Part shown: positions 1-13,118 of the stretch, one piece after another
How the letters are laid out: each line of letters starts with the position of its first letter
Position numbering within the stretch: position 1 is the stretch's first letter
Origin: Epiperipatus broadwayi
Lineage: Eukaryota > Onychophora > Udeonychophora > Euonychophora > Peripatidae
Reading direction: 5' to 3'
NCBI GenBank assembly: GCA_028023455.1
Contig: JAQFVV010013301.1
Coordinates: 1-64,000, forward strand
DNA length: 64,000 bases
Position numbers and translations under genes: made by a program
Notes under the pieces: generated by a model
The model's input: the letters and a program-made list of their open reading frames with translations, nothing else
Told to the model about the DNA's origin: nothing
The model's database searches: none

Positions 1-2166
1 TTACAATATATATATAAATGGAGCTATGTTTAATTTAATGTTTATGTATTAAATCTTATTTAAATATTATAATCAAGGTGATTAAAGAGATATTTTTTGT
101 TTAGCCTTATATAAATAATTATAAATTTAATAAATATTAATACCACAATTCATCTGACTGATATATTAATTTTACTCTAAATTACCAGCATTGCTGACAA
201 AGGTATGCTTATAAACATCAAAGCTCTGAGAATAAGTAGATTCATTTAAATCTTGATCCTGTATTCAACATAGCATGAGAAAAACTGATTTACTTCCTTT
301 GTTTACATTTATATATATAATGATGTATGTTAAATTTAATATATATATATATATATTAATTTTAATATTCTCACAGATAAATGAGGATATATACATACAT
401 ATATATGATTGTTAACTTTTCATATGACACTAGTCAACTTGATTTTGCTGAGGCACGATTAAAAATAGATTATACCATATCCATATTATAAAGTAAAATA
501 AAACGTAATAATAATTATAAAAAGTAACTTGTTCATAGACCCTAACATATATGGAGGTGCAACCGTCCATGTTTCTATTAAATAAATATCTGTTATAAAA
601 TAACAATTGTGGTATTAATTACTAAATCAATAATATATTAATGATAATAACAAATATTCATAATAACAATTACAAAAACACGGAAATCCTTTCTATTATT
701 TTTACAAATGTTTTCAATTGTTAATATTTTAAATTCACCAGAAAATCAAACGGGCAAATTTAAAACACTTAGCAGTTAAAAATTAGTTATAAAAATAATT
801 GAAATGTTTGTGTGTTTTTAAAACTGATATCATCTTTTGGAGGGTTGATTTAATAACTTCTTGAAGTTATAATACAAACAATAAACATAATTTATCATCA
901 AATATGATACGTTGTCTTTGTAATCCTTAATAATGATTACTGTGCTAATATATAATAAAATAGTTATTGACTAAAGTGGATCATGCATTTTTTTATTATG
1001 CGCATGTGTTGAAATATGATTGAAGCCTTAGGGAATTGTTCATATGAATAGTGATTTATAATGAAAAGTTAAAATTATTTGGTATAGGTCAATTTAAATA
1101 CCATCCAAAGTTTATTGAACATTAGATGCAGCTATTTTTAATTAAAGACTAAAGATTGCAATGTAATTAAAATTGATCAGATAAGTAGCATGGGATGACA
1201 GTAAAAAAAATTGTAACATAATGCAGTTATTAGACAAAAGATACTACCTAAATGCATTTAGAACTCATTTTTAATAATATTCTGTTAAGATTCTTAAAAA
1301 GTATTTTAATATTGAATAAGAAGATAATAAAACGTGACTGATGATAATTAAATATTATTATCTTTGGACACAATATCATTTTATTTAATTACCTTAACCC
1401 ACTGTCATACAGAAAACATAATAGAAATTTATGAAATGAAATTTTTCATAAAGATTAGCTAAAAATTATTGGAAAACTAAGAACTGTGCTTTCTTATTAT
1501 TTGATCACACTGTGTTTTGTTAATATATTATTGTGAGTTACTAGACCCTATTTTTAGTAAATCATTGAACAACATATATATTAAACACATTAACTAGAAA
1601 GAAATTGTATTGCAGTATTTTGTGCATCTATATTTATAAATGCATTTTTAATATATAAAACTCTATCGTATAACTAAAGTAATAAAGTTGCTGGAAGACA
1701 TTTTATATACACGTAAGGTTGAGAACTTAATAGAGACTAAGAATAGGGAAAGTTTTGCTCAATTAATAAGCCTCCAGCGATTAATAAATTAATTTTGTTT
1801 CGTCAAATAAAAATATATTAAAAAGTCTCATGATGTTTATATTTTTCAAAAGTAATTATTTTTAATTACAGTGCACACAGCATTTTCTATTTGTCTCCTT
1901 GTTATTTATAGCGTATGTATTTAAGAAGCTTTATAATGTTTATTACATATATATCTTCTGTGGCGGCTAGAATTATCTATATATTTAAGAACAAATGAAG
2001 AGATAGATAAGCAGATAAAAAAATTGATAGATAAATATATGGATGAAGATGTTGCTAAATCAATAATTATTTTCAAATAATTTAAATAACTAATGATAAT
2101 AAATGATACTAAGTTCCCAAAGTTTTCTTAGCAATAATTCATTAACCTGCAAATATATATATATAT
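1..2166. other. AT-rich intergenic DNA, nothing recognised
   Basis: No ORF above background length, no recognisable transposon protein, and no repeat copy that I could match elsewhere in the window. It contains short (AT)n runs near 340-355 and 2152-2166. The last of these directly abuts the solo LTR that follows. Confidence 0.5.
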
Positions 2167-5100
2167 TGTGCCCTTTTATATGGGTCACCATTTAAGTTTT
2201 GTGCTAATCTAGTAGAAAATTTTAAATTTAAGAAGTATTTTAAATATGGGATGTTGACTTTGCTTGTGGTAATGTTACCATAAGTTTAATTAAAGCAATC
2301 TATGTGTATTTGATGTGTGAATTGTGTTGGTATTGAGAAGATATTTAAATGATGATGATTATGATGTAATACTGCATTAATAAATTTAATAACAAATGTT
2401 TAAAGCTAAAGTATTTAAAAGATAAGTTAAAATTAGACAAAGATATTTATTAAATTCAAAATATATGTTAAAAGTGAATAGAAATATTTTAAATTATAAG
2501 TACTTAAATTGAGATTAATATTTGATTTTAATCATATCAAATAATTATTTTAAAATCTGATATAATATCTTATTTATTTTAAAAATAAATATTTATTTTA
2601 AAAAGCAATTGTTAGGTTTATTTTTAGACGACAGCAAGCGTTCTTGTGCTATAAAGAACAGATGTTATACACACACGCGTGGAAGTTGTCTAATAAAGTT
2701 GCATAATTATTTTAAAAAATCATGTTATAAATTTATAAATAATACGTGAGTTATCACGAGATAAAATAAAGATATTAATGTAAAATATTAAATTTGATTT
2801 TAAAAATATTGTCTTAAAAATATAACGTATTTAAAAAGATTTAGTTTATTTTACATGATCTTATAAAAGTTAAGATTTAAATTAAGTGAGAAATAATATT
2901 TTAAAAGAATGTTTAATAGATTTAAATAAACGATAAATATTGTTTTGAAAGAATTTGATAAAATATCAAAATATTAAATAAGTCATTATTTATTTTTAAT
3001 ATTGTGTTGGTAAATATGTAAATAAGAAATTTTGATTGTTTAAACCTACCAATCAGATAAGGAGTTTCTGGCAGTATATAAGCTGGATTCAATTGTTGAG
3101 GGGGTCTCTCTACAATAAAACTTCTAAGTCGTTTGTGCTATTAAAAAAATAGCCAAGTAAATTTATAAACGCTCTTAAAATCAGTTGTAAAATCATAAGA
3201 GTGTTATTGAATAATTTATAATATTTTTAAAGTAATGAATATGCAGTAGAAACTTAATAATTCCCTATTATCTTCTCAATATCGAAACTCAATTTACGTA
3301 CAAATGATCATGGAAACATCGCGTATCGGAAAAATATGTCAGAAACTTTATGCTAGAAAAGTAACAGACGCTGGATTAGTACATAAAACTACAAGATGGA
3401 GAAAAGTAGTATTTTGGACTATAAATAGTTTTCAAAAGTTAAATTACTATTGTCTATTACTAATAGATATTTTAAAGAAATATAAATATTTCTGTAAAAG
3501 AAAGTATTTTGACAAATTATAGAAGTAAAATATGTATCTTAAGGAAAGATATAAGAAGCAGTAGTAATTTTAAATAAATACTTGCCTTGTTAAGTCTTTA
3601 TGCTTAAAAGACTAGAGATTGATAATTTGAAAAGGCAAATATATTATAAGTATAAGTATTTTAAAAATCGTAATATAATAAAATTATTTTATTAAAGTTA
3701 TCTAAACGCTGGCCGTTATAGATGGAAAATTAGTTCTTACCGGAATATGTTATTTATAAATATGTAGATAATACATGGACGTCCAAGCCAAACCAAGTTA
3801 ATTGAAAAATAATTAAATGACAATTTTATCAATTATAAACTAAGTTGAAGTAATAACTTTCAAATAATAATTGATGAAGAATTGGATCCAAAGAATGTAT
3901 AAACTATTTGAATTTTATTTGTTTTCTTGTGGAACTTGTTTTTTAAAAAAAAAACGTTATCATTTTTTTTTATTATAAACTTTCAAGAAACACGTGATTC
4001 GATGGAACAGGAAATAGTGTTTTATTGACTTTATACGGAGGATATTTGTTAGAACTTTTATGGTAGGACAAAAGTCGACGATGGACTATGTAATCTGATT
4101 TTATTTTATTTATTTAACATAAAATTTAAATATTATTAAACTCTTAAAAAGTAGGTTAGGTACATTTATTAAATAGTAACTTAAAAATAATATAATAATT
4201 AATTACATAAACTTATTTTATAATTAATATAACACGGAATATTCTAATGAATGTTTATGAGTGAAAATGTGAATGATTTTTATTTTATGAAGCTGCAAAT
4301 TCCGAAGAATACTGGATAGCAGAATGGACAATATTATTATTATGGTAAAAAATATTGTATAATGATTTTTAATGAATTTAATATGTTTTTCTTTAGATCA
4401 ACTGAATATTATGTTGTTGTAGAATGAATGGATAAATATATTATGAAACACATACATTATATTGGCAACGAACTTTATTAAAATATGCATAAGTTTTAAT
4501 CTATAATATTAACATGATACAACATTGCATGGGAGCTTAGAAATAATTATATGATTCTTTCGTAAATAATTTTGATATTTTTATTTATGCTTAGTATTAA
4601 AATGATGTTTATTATTTATATAAGTAATTATTTTATTTTGCAATTTAGAAAAGGATTTTAAAAGTCTATATTTTTGTGTATTTGGTTTATTGAATAAGTT
4701 AAGTTACGTTATGAGTAGAAGCCTATATTTAGATTGAAAAGTTTACTAAGTATAGACAATATAGTATGAGTAATTTGGATAATGAATATTTTATTTGAAG
4801 TTGATATTTGTTTTCCGGAAAATGTTTTAAATAAGTTTAGAATATGTTTTATAGATAGAAATTTATTAGAAAGGTTAGTAAAGCACATAGGGTAAAATAA
4901 TGATTTTACACAGAAAGGAATCATAAAATTTATCTAATGTAATGTTTTATGAATTTAAAATTGATAAATGATTTAAATATTAATGTTTGAATAATACAGA
5001 TATAGAATGCATATTTTATAAAACATATAACAGAAATTACATTAGGTGGAAGATAATTATAGCCAATCATTTGTTTTACATTATAAAGAGACATTGATTT

Positions 5101-6378
5101 TGTATACAGATATTAAGCAATGCTATTAATAAAGTGAATACATTATAATATATTATAAATGATATTTAATTAATGTAGTTATTTAATAGGTAAAGCTACA
5201 TTATGTACACATGCTACATAAATAGTCTTAACATGTATTGTTATTTGTAGTAATTAAAGTACATTACTAGTTATTTTAAAAAAATCTACGTTTTGGAAAA
5301 ACACACTGTAATATTATTAATATAGCATTTGAAGGAATGTGTAATTCCTTATTAAGTACATAAGTTAATAACAGTGTAAGCCTCTTATATTTGTATTCCT
5401 ATTTTTATTTTATTTGTTGTCATAAGTTAAAACTGTAAATAGTGTAAATAAATTTTATTTGAAGTTATTGTAAATAAATTTGTTAATTTATTTTAAAAGT
5501 GTGTCGAGTTTCATTATTTTCACCTCAGCATTTTGACATCAGATAATTTGAAATAAACATAATATTTGCACAAAATGAATTTGTTATTATTACTTAGAAT
5601 TGAATACCATATTTGCTTAACATTATTTTATAAGAATTGATTGACATGAACATAAATATTGCAATGGTCATAAGATGATTATAATGCACATTATAAGAAT
5701 ACAATATTGTTTATTGCCACAGATTATTAAGTCTAAGATTTTAATCTATTTTAAAATGAAGATACCATATGAAATAAAAGATATACATATGATTATTTAT
5801 TCATTTAATGATTGATTATATCATAAGAATATATGAGATTAAATTACACTATAAGATTAGTATTTATTATTATTATTAAAATAAGTTAGGTGTATCTAGG
5901 TTTGATGTAAAATCCCACATCATACTTATTTACATGAGTTATTATTATTTTAAAACAGTTTAGAAGAACCTGAGATTATTTAATTATATTTTAAGTTAAA
6001 AGTTAGGAATTATTTTAGTATTATTAAAGATAATTATTTCATTTAAAAGTCATAAGAATGCTATAGATGTAGTGGTAAAGTGATAGGGTAGTGATAGTAT
6101 TCTTATGCCATTGAGACAGTATCTTGGGAGATATTGACTCAGTGTAAATCTGCTTATTACTTTGTAACTTTACTTCGCAGTCTCATAATTTTATAAATAC
6201 TTATTTAATTAATATAATCTAGAACTATATTGATTTTGATGATTGATAATAAATTTAATTAAGATATGATAATATAAAAGTATATTAAAGATAGATATGC
6301 AAATTTTAATTAAGCAGAATAATGTAACTGAGCTAGTTGTGTTTTAAACTATTTTATATATCAAGAAGTAAGGGTACA
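2167..6378 (+). mobile_element. Diverged solo LTR of the giant-LTR family
   Basis: The start, TGTGCCCTTTTATATGGGTC, matches the minus-strand start of the two ~4.95-kb LTRs downstream (TGTGCCCTTTTCTATAGGTC). Near the other end, 5930-6200 is clearly similar to the reverse complement of 6970-7200; for example both contain a block reading TTCTTATGC-ATTGAG--AGTATC. The copy ends in GGGTACA, so it has canonical TG...CA termini, and (AT)n lies immediately outside both ends. A CCAAT/TATA promoter block sits at the same relative place as in the intact LTRs. No internal region or ORF is present, so I read it as a solo LTR left by recombination, on the opposite strand to the full element. Similarity is patchy and much lower than between the two intact LTRs, so it is either old or a sister subfamily. 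The ~4.2-kb length is slightly shorter than the family's 4.95 kb. Confidence 0.7.
3049..3119 (+). promoter_or_regulatory. LTR core promoter: CCAAT box, TATA box, early AATAAA
   Basis: CCAAT lies at 3049-3053, TATATAAG at 3075-3082 and AATAAA at 3114-3119, about 0.9 kb inside the solo LTR. The intact LTRs have the same CCAAT-then-TATA order about 0.95 kb from their starts. The cap site would fall near 3105. Inferred from motif spacing only. Confidence 0.5.
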
Positions 6379-6398
6379 ATATATATATATATATAAGT

Positions 6399-6680
6399 AT
6401 AATAAAACAATCAACTAGAATGATATTACAAAATTTTAAAAAATGCCTATATAAAATTGAAGATATATATTCTTTGCTATAAACAGGTTCAGCCTATTCC
6501 GCTATCTTAAATAGCAATACGTTGTTGTTTTTTTTGTTTAATAATATTTAAATATTAACGTATTGCTACTTAAGATGGCGGAATAAGTCGAAACTGGCTA
6601 TAGCAAAGAATATTCATCTTCAATTTTATATAGGCACTTTTTAAAATTTGTTGTGTTATTCTAGTGGATTGTTTTATATA
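6399..6680. mobile_element. Foldback MITE (~280 bp)
   Basis: The two halves are near-perfect reverse complements. The left arm starts AATAAAACAATCAACTAG near 6401 and the right arm ends CTAGTGGATTGTTTTATA near 6678. Matching pairs continue inward, for example AATTGAAGATATATATTC with GAATATTCATCTTCAATT, and CAATACGTTGTTG with AACGTATTG. The loop is a T-rich stretch near 6525-6545. It carries no coding capacity. TA-rich DNA flanks both sides, compatible with a TA target. It sits exactly between the solo LTR and the full-length LTR element. Confidence 0.75.
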
Positions 6681-6777
6681 TATTGTGAGAGAGATGAAGT
6701 CTACATTAGTACAAAAAAGGAGAATAAACACTTCATGAAGTATTGACCAATAAATTTATATATATATATATATATAT

Positions 6778-9700
6778 TCTAACCTTCATCTCGTGTATCC
6801 TCACTTCCAGATAATATATGATATGAAATAAAACGGGTTCTATCTCAGTTAATAATTAATAACTAAAATATTCAGCATTAAAATTAAAATATTTCACTAG
6901 CTCAAATTTAAAATGCGAATAAGGTTCAGTTTATAAAAATAAATTAAATAAATATTTAAGATTTTTATGAGACTTGAAGTGAAAATACAGGTGACAAGAT
7001 AGATTACATTGAGCCAATATCCCACAGGATACTACCTCAATCGCATAAGAACACTACCCCCCCCTTATTACTATTTCAAATAACAAACTCATAGTATTCT
7101 TACGATTTTAATAACTTCTACTCATTAAGATTAAATTAATAATTAAGTCTTAATCATCTATTTGTAATAATCTAGCTCAATAAAATAATCTCAAGTTCAT
7201 AAAGTTTATTCTAAGTTAATTTAAAAATACGTAGTAAAATATGAGAAGAGATTTTATGTCATAATCTACTATACTTAAACTAATAATAATAAATAATAAT
7301 AATAATATTCTTCATTGTTTAATTACTACTGGATATCTTTTCTTTTCATTATATTTTTATTACCATAATAAAATAATAAAATAATTCTATATAATCTTTT
7401 ATCTTCATGAATATAATAAATAAATACGTGGTAGCATATGATAATCTGATAAACAAAGGAGGTGTGGCAACTGATAGCATATAATTCAATATACTATAAT
7501 GATAACTGATTTATGACCAATAAAATAATGTAAGATTATGATTATTTAATTATAATGAATACCAATAAAATATTTAAAATTCTTAAAATAATTCTCTATT
7601 TATCTTTTGTGCAAAATTAAATATTTGTTTCAATTATTATGCATATATTGTGATTTCATGCAGCGATGTGCAGAAATAAATAACTCGGACACAAAATTTT
7701 TTTGAAATAACAAAATTTAACAAAGTTTATTACTAACAACAAATACATACACAATTTATTTACACTATTTACAGTGGATATCCTTAACTTTTTTACTTTA
7801 CAGTTTGATCTACCTGGTTATAAAAAAAATAATTTATATTTCAATTATATCTTTATTTAGAATTAGGACAAAATTTAAAAAAATGTTACTATTTGGTTTC
7901 TCATTATGGTTAACTTATTACAAATATATTTATCTACTTTATTAGCAACAACATTTTATCCTTAATATTGTTAAACTATCTTATTTTAAAAAAATTCATA
8001 GGAAAACATTCTATAGAAACAAAATAATGAGTATGGATTTCTCAAAATATTAAAAATTTTCATCTTGCAAAGTCAAAGATGTTACACAAAATATTATCCA
8101 AAATTCAGTACTAGATTTTAGTATTTATCACACAATGTTTACTAATCATAATATATTCTTCTTTAAGCCTTACTTTAGTATGATATAAGTGTAATCATCA
8201 ATATATTTCTGCCAATCAATAAACAAAAATATACTATGCATATTGTTTACATAATTTACTTTGTACTATTGTATTTTAAAAACATGCAATACTTATTTTT
8301 CTCTTAAAAAAAAGTACTAAAGCATTTAAAATTATTATCACTTTAAAGAAAATATATTTGTTTAGATACTTTATTTTAAAAAAGTTTATATTTCATTTCC
8401 GAAATAAAATTCAAAATATATTCTATAGATTCTTTTCTTCCCTTAGGATACTTTGGATCTTCAATTTTAAGTTATAATGTCCTATTCCTTCTAAGCAAAT
8501 AAAACAATCTTATACAAAACGATAGCATAACCTAAGTTCTAAATTATTTATCATTTCTCTTAAACATATCTTACTGAATGATGCAGTTACACGAAATAAA
8601 GATAGCGAAAACAGATGCATAGGATTAAGGAAGAAAGCTAGAGTATTACCCTTAAGATATCTCAAAAACATGGCACAGTGCGAATAGGTATGACAGTTAC
8701 CTGCCTAATATCCTCTAGTACAGGGACAATGTTAAAGCTATTTCTTCAGCTTTATTAGAACATCAAATATTTAAAGAAATATAAACACTGTCCAAATAAA
8801 ATGTGTATCAGTCATAGGAATTTGTTAACTATGCTGATATTCACATAAAGACTAAATATTATTTCCATTCCTTATAACATCCTATTTCTTAAAACATTAT
8901 CTTGGTTTCCTGTTCACTAAGTACTTCCAAGCCACTATCTCAACATTATTTCTCAAGATTTTCCACATCTTACATCGATAAATAACTATCTTCATTTACA
9001 AAACAATAAGTAAAATTCATTAATAGTTAAACAATCTTACGATTCCATAAGAAAAGTTGCTTACTTCATTGCTCTGTATGTTTAATCATATACAATCTAC
9101 TTAGACAATATTTGAATATCCTAACATGAAAATTTTAAAAGAATCACATAACTATTTGTTATATGTTGGATTATATCACTAATATATATATAAAAAAAAA
9201 TTGTCGTATGCATATTTTCAAATCAGTCCTATCTCATAATGTTTTTTAAAATGTTGTATGAAATGCGGTACATATAAGTAAAAAAACTTTTACACTTTAT
9301 TCTTCCAATTTATGGATGATCTAAAGAAAACAAAAAAATATATACATTATAAATTATCAATAGTTATTATTATTACCAATAACCTTTATCTAGTCATCGT
9401 GTTCAGTAGGCTTCCTTTATCCACTTGAGCATTGCAGATATAAAAAAAATTTCACACCCATACACTTTATATTAAAATATTTTTAGCTAAATTATTAGAT
9501 TGTTATATTATAAAATTTTAATATTAATAAATTAATGTTTTTATGTTTTTCCTAATCTTATATAAAAATTTAGATTTAAACTAGGTTATCAAAATAAAAG
9601 GAATCAAAACTATAATTACATATTTTCTTGACAATAGTTCCTGATAAGTCCAAAATGTTTATTATTTTCTCTAGAGTTTTTAAAAATGTTCTCCTCCAAG

Positions 9701-11729
9701 CACATTAAAGTGTAAAATAAAAATAATTATTAATCCGTTTAGTAAAATTTATAGAAAATAATCCTTGGTTTTAGTATTTAGGACAATAATTATTAAATTA
9801 TAATATTAATTAATCCCATGAAGCTTCTTAATCTTCTCTACCAATATTCACTGCATATCTGATGCATCAATCCATCTAATTTAACTTTAAAAATATTCAA
9901 TAAACTTTTAAGTACTATTTGTATTTCCATGGATCCATCTTTTATTCACTTTTTTATATATGTTTCCTTCTTGATACATTTAAACTTTCGTTTGGTATTT
10001 TTATAAATCTCTTTTAAAAATAATAATAAAAAAAAAACTTCAAGTACTTTTAAACAAATATTTTCTAAATATATTTTAAATAATTCTAAGAGTGGATGTT
10101 TTAATATCAAAAATGCTTTTATAACATATTCTCCTGGGTTCTTTCTTTAATTTTTTTTTAAAAATGTTACCTTTAGAAAGTATATAACATTTTACTCCTT
10201 TGAATATAATATTCTATAAAGGATTCATAAGATACATTTGTCTTATTACTACTTTTAAAAAATAAATCTTGGATAAACTTATCTAAATAATAATGTGTCT
10301 CCAATTTTTTCATTAGTCTCCATATGATGTCCGAGCTGTGGTTTTTTATGTACCAAAACAGTACTCCGATCAAATATTAATAAAGCTGTATCAATAAATA
10401 TTCCAAACATTTTTACAGTATTACAATTTCTATCCATTTTATTCTGCAGTATATCCATTTTTTATTGCGAAGTTTAGGTTAAATTTTTTAGATAAAATAC
10501 GACTGGTAAGTACTTTAAAAATTAGAAAATCATTTCCACGAAGTTTGTAAATTATTCTATTTTAAAACTCTCTTTTGCAAAAAAATACTTTTAAAATTAT
10601 CAATTAGTTTTTTTGCAGATAAAGTTATAAGAAAGTACTAAAAAAAAATTGACTAAAATAAAAAAATTTAAAAAAATACTATCTCTTTGAGAGCTGCTAA
10701 TATATCTATCTTTGGTTTCAATACATTATTAATCTCCCCTGATAACTTAGTTACAACGATATTTATAGACTGTAAGAATACCTATTCCTATTGGTTAATT
10801 CTTACTTTAGCTTGAGAACAAATTTACATATTTTTAGTTTATAGTAGAATTAAATTTCAAAATTAGAAATTATGACATAATGAACTTAAAATATTATTTA
10901 AAATATTACTTTTGAATAAATTATTATTTTATTAAAACTATTTAAACATTTAAAATAACTTTTAAAACAATTTTAATAACTTATTCCATTTATCTATTTT
11001 TATTTAAATAAAATATTTAATTTTTTTATTAACTGTATTCATCTTTATTACATCATTTAAAACATGTTATACGATAGTTAACTTAATGTTTAATACTATT
11101 TACTTTTATGATAGGCAATCATTCCATCCAATTCTATACTGCAATTTCAAAATATTTTAAACTTTATTATTAATTCAAATAAGCATGTGTGTGAAAGTAT
11201 ACATTAAAGGTCACATGATTAATAACTTTGACAGACGATTTTCAATCTATTTCTCTGCCTAGATTTATATAATTGATACACTTATTATATTATATAAAAT
11301 AATTATAAAATTTGGAAGAACAATTTAGAAAATATAGAATTAAATACAATTCTCACCATCATAAAGTTTATTTTTAAAATGTACGATATTAATTTTTGCT
11401 TATTAAATATGACTATAAATTTAAACATAGCATTTATTAAATTAAATGTTTTAAACTATTAAAATCGAATTTATTAAATATACTTTTAATATTTATAGCT
11501 GTGTTATTTAATATGGCCAGCTTTTACAACCAAATGAAACAATATTTTAAGCTTTACATAACTATTTTTAAATGATTTTATATACTACGTATTTGCTTTA
11601 ACCTCAAATTGTACTTTAAAAATATAATTGACAAACTATAATTAATGTATTAAAAGAACGCATTCTAAAATTTAAAATTTTTTGTAATTGACTGTTATGA
11701 ACTATTACTGACCTATAGAAAAGGGCACA
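6778..11729 (-). repeat. 3' LTR of the giant-LTR element (4.95 kb)
   Basis: It is a direct copy of 14966-19937 from TCTAACCTTC at the left edge to GGGCACA at the right edge (plus-strand reading). Relative to the solo LTR, the distal end carries about 16 extra nucleotides after GGATACA. No ORF in it exceeds background, and its weak ORFs differ between the two copies. Confidence 0.88.
10759..10796 (-). promoter_or_regulatory. LTR promoter (3' LTR copy): CCAAT and TATA
   Basis: On the minus strand AACCAATAGG (10787-10796) precedes GTCTATAAATATC (10759-10770), about 0.95 kb inside the LTR start. This implies a U3 of about 1 kb and an unusually long R-U5 of about 4 kb. Motif-based. Confidence 0.45.
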
Positions 11730-11743
11730 TAACCTCCTCCTTT
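11730..11743 (-). promoter_or_regulatory. Polypurine tract for plus-strand priming
   Basis: The minus-strand sequence AAAGGAGGAGGTTA directly precedes the 3' LTR start TGTGCCC. The position and purine content are those expected of an LTR-retrotransposon polypurine tract, and this fixes the element's orientation. Confidence 0.75.
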
Positions 11744-12074
11744 GAATAAAAATTTTAAATTAAACATCTATCTTATCATTTACTCTATCTATTGATACTT
11801 AATATCTTTATCATTTGCTATAACCAAATTCTATCTTGTACTACTGAAATATAAAAGAATATACTGGTTTTAATACAAACTTATAAAATATTTGGACATT
11901 ACACTCAGAATATCAACTAGAAATATTAAAAAAAATTTTTTTTACACATCTTTATCCTTTTGAGTAATTAATTAGGTTATGAGATTTTAAAGTTTTATAT
12001 TTGTTCTGTAAAAAATAAGGCTATAATATATTTTTTAAATGTACGTCTTATCTAGAAATTATTTGTCTTAATCA

Positions 12075-13118
12075 TTAGGTATTTTCTTTTCTAAATCTAA
12101 ACTTTAATTCTCTCTCGACTTCCTGAAGTCTCACCTTAGCTTTTCCTATCTTCTTTCCTTTATTAAGATTATTCTTAAGAAAATCTGTCATGAATTTCTC
12201 GTGCTTTAGATATTTAAGTCTTACTTTTATCTTGCTTATATCTCTATTCTGATTAAATTTTTCTCCTGTAAATTCACTATTAAGTATCAAGTTTCTAATT
12301 CCTTTAAACAATATTTCTTTAGAAATATCAAATTGTAAACGAATATTTCTATCATTAACAGTACATTTAGATATCACATCTTGCATTTTATTTTTAAATT
12401 TATTACTACTTTTATCAATAATTTTTGGTAACTTATGTTCCAACAAATACTTTTGCTCTGAAAAGTTTGACTTTATCCCTGTTGATTTACCAAATCTTTT
12501 ATCATCAATATAATATTTTTTAAAACTTTTAAGTTGATCTATAGTTCTTTCACCCACTAATCTTTCATAGGATTTACTCACTCCTATCATCTCATTAGTC
12601 AATTTAAAATATTCTTTGGGATTTTTCAATATCCTTCTGTATATTTCATTCCTACTATTAACTATTTCAATAGACTTTTTATTAATCTTTTTTTCTTCAT
12701 AAATCATTTCATTATCTATAATAGTTTTTTCAACAAATAACTTGGTTTCTTTACTAGCGAATTTAATATAAGACTCATCTTTTTTAAACTCATCATCTGT
12801 TATCCTAACAAATGTTACATCATTATATCCATCTTTATCTCCTAATTTAACAGAATCTATGTTTTCTGCTGTCAAATTACTACATAAGTTAATATCTTTA
12901 TTAACTATCTCAATGAATTGTGGATTTTCCTTATTTACCATCTCTACAATTCCTTTGTCATCTACCACATTTTCTCTAACTAAATTAATAGATTCTTGAT
13001 TCTTTTCCAAATCTGTACTAATTATTTCAACAGATTTACTACTTATTTCATGAGATACTTTCTTACTTACTATCTTTCCTTCAAAGTTTTGTATCCCTAA
13101 ATCTTTTAATTTTCCCAT
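12075..13118 (-). CDS. Second structural-type ORF of the giant-LTR element (347 aa)
   Basis: The product is unrecognised: 347 residues, rich in Lys, Glu, Asn and Ile. The N-terminal ~220 residues are acidic/mixed and low in complexity, with repeated EIVN/EIIS-type segments. The last ~130 residues are strongly basic, with a run of Lys/Arg near the end (KGKKIGKAKVRLQEVERELK), which could bind nucleic acid. No protease DTG, reverse-transcriptase YxDD, integrase DDE, zinc knuckle or GIY-YIG motif is visible. It starts at an ATG overlapping the upstream ORF's stop (TAATG), so it is probably made by termination-reinitiation on the same transcript. About 330 nt lie between its end and the polypurine tract. 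A nucleocapsid-like or accessory role is inference only. A faint likeness to the basic C-terminal half of the ORF at 28956-29639 is possible but unproven. Confidence 0.72.
   Translation of the reverse strand: MGKLKDLGIQNFEGKIVSKKVSHEISSKSVEIISTDLEKNQESINLVRENVVDDKGIVEMVNKENPQFIEIVNKDINLCSNLTAENIDSVKLGDKDGYNDVTFVRITDDEFKKDESYIKFASKETKLFVEKTIIDNEMIYEEKKINKKSIEIVNSRNEIYRRILKNPKEYFKLTNEMIGVSKSYERLVGERTIDQLKSFKKYYIDDKRFGKSTGIKSNFSEQKYLLEHKLPKIIDKSSNKFKNKMQDVISKCTVNDRNIRLQFDISKEILFKGIRNLILNSEFTGEKFNQNRDISKIKVRLKYLKHEKFMTDFLKNNLNKGKKIGKAKVRLQEVERELKFRFRKENT

Noticed and set aside
3304-3522. 72-codon + ORF
   Set aside because: Lies in the R-U5 part of the solo LTR; not kept in the intact LTRs and has no motif.
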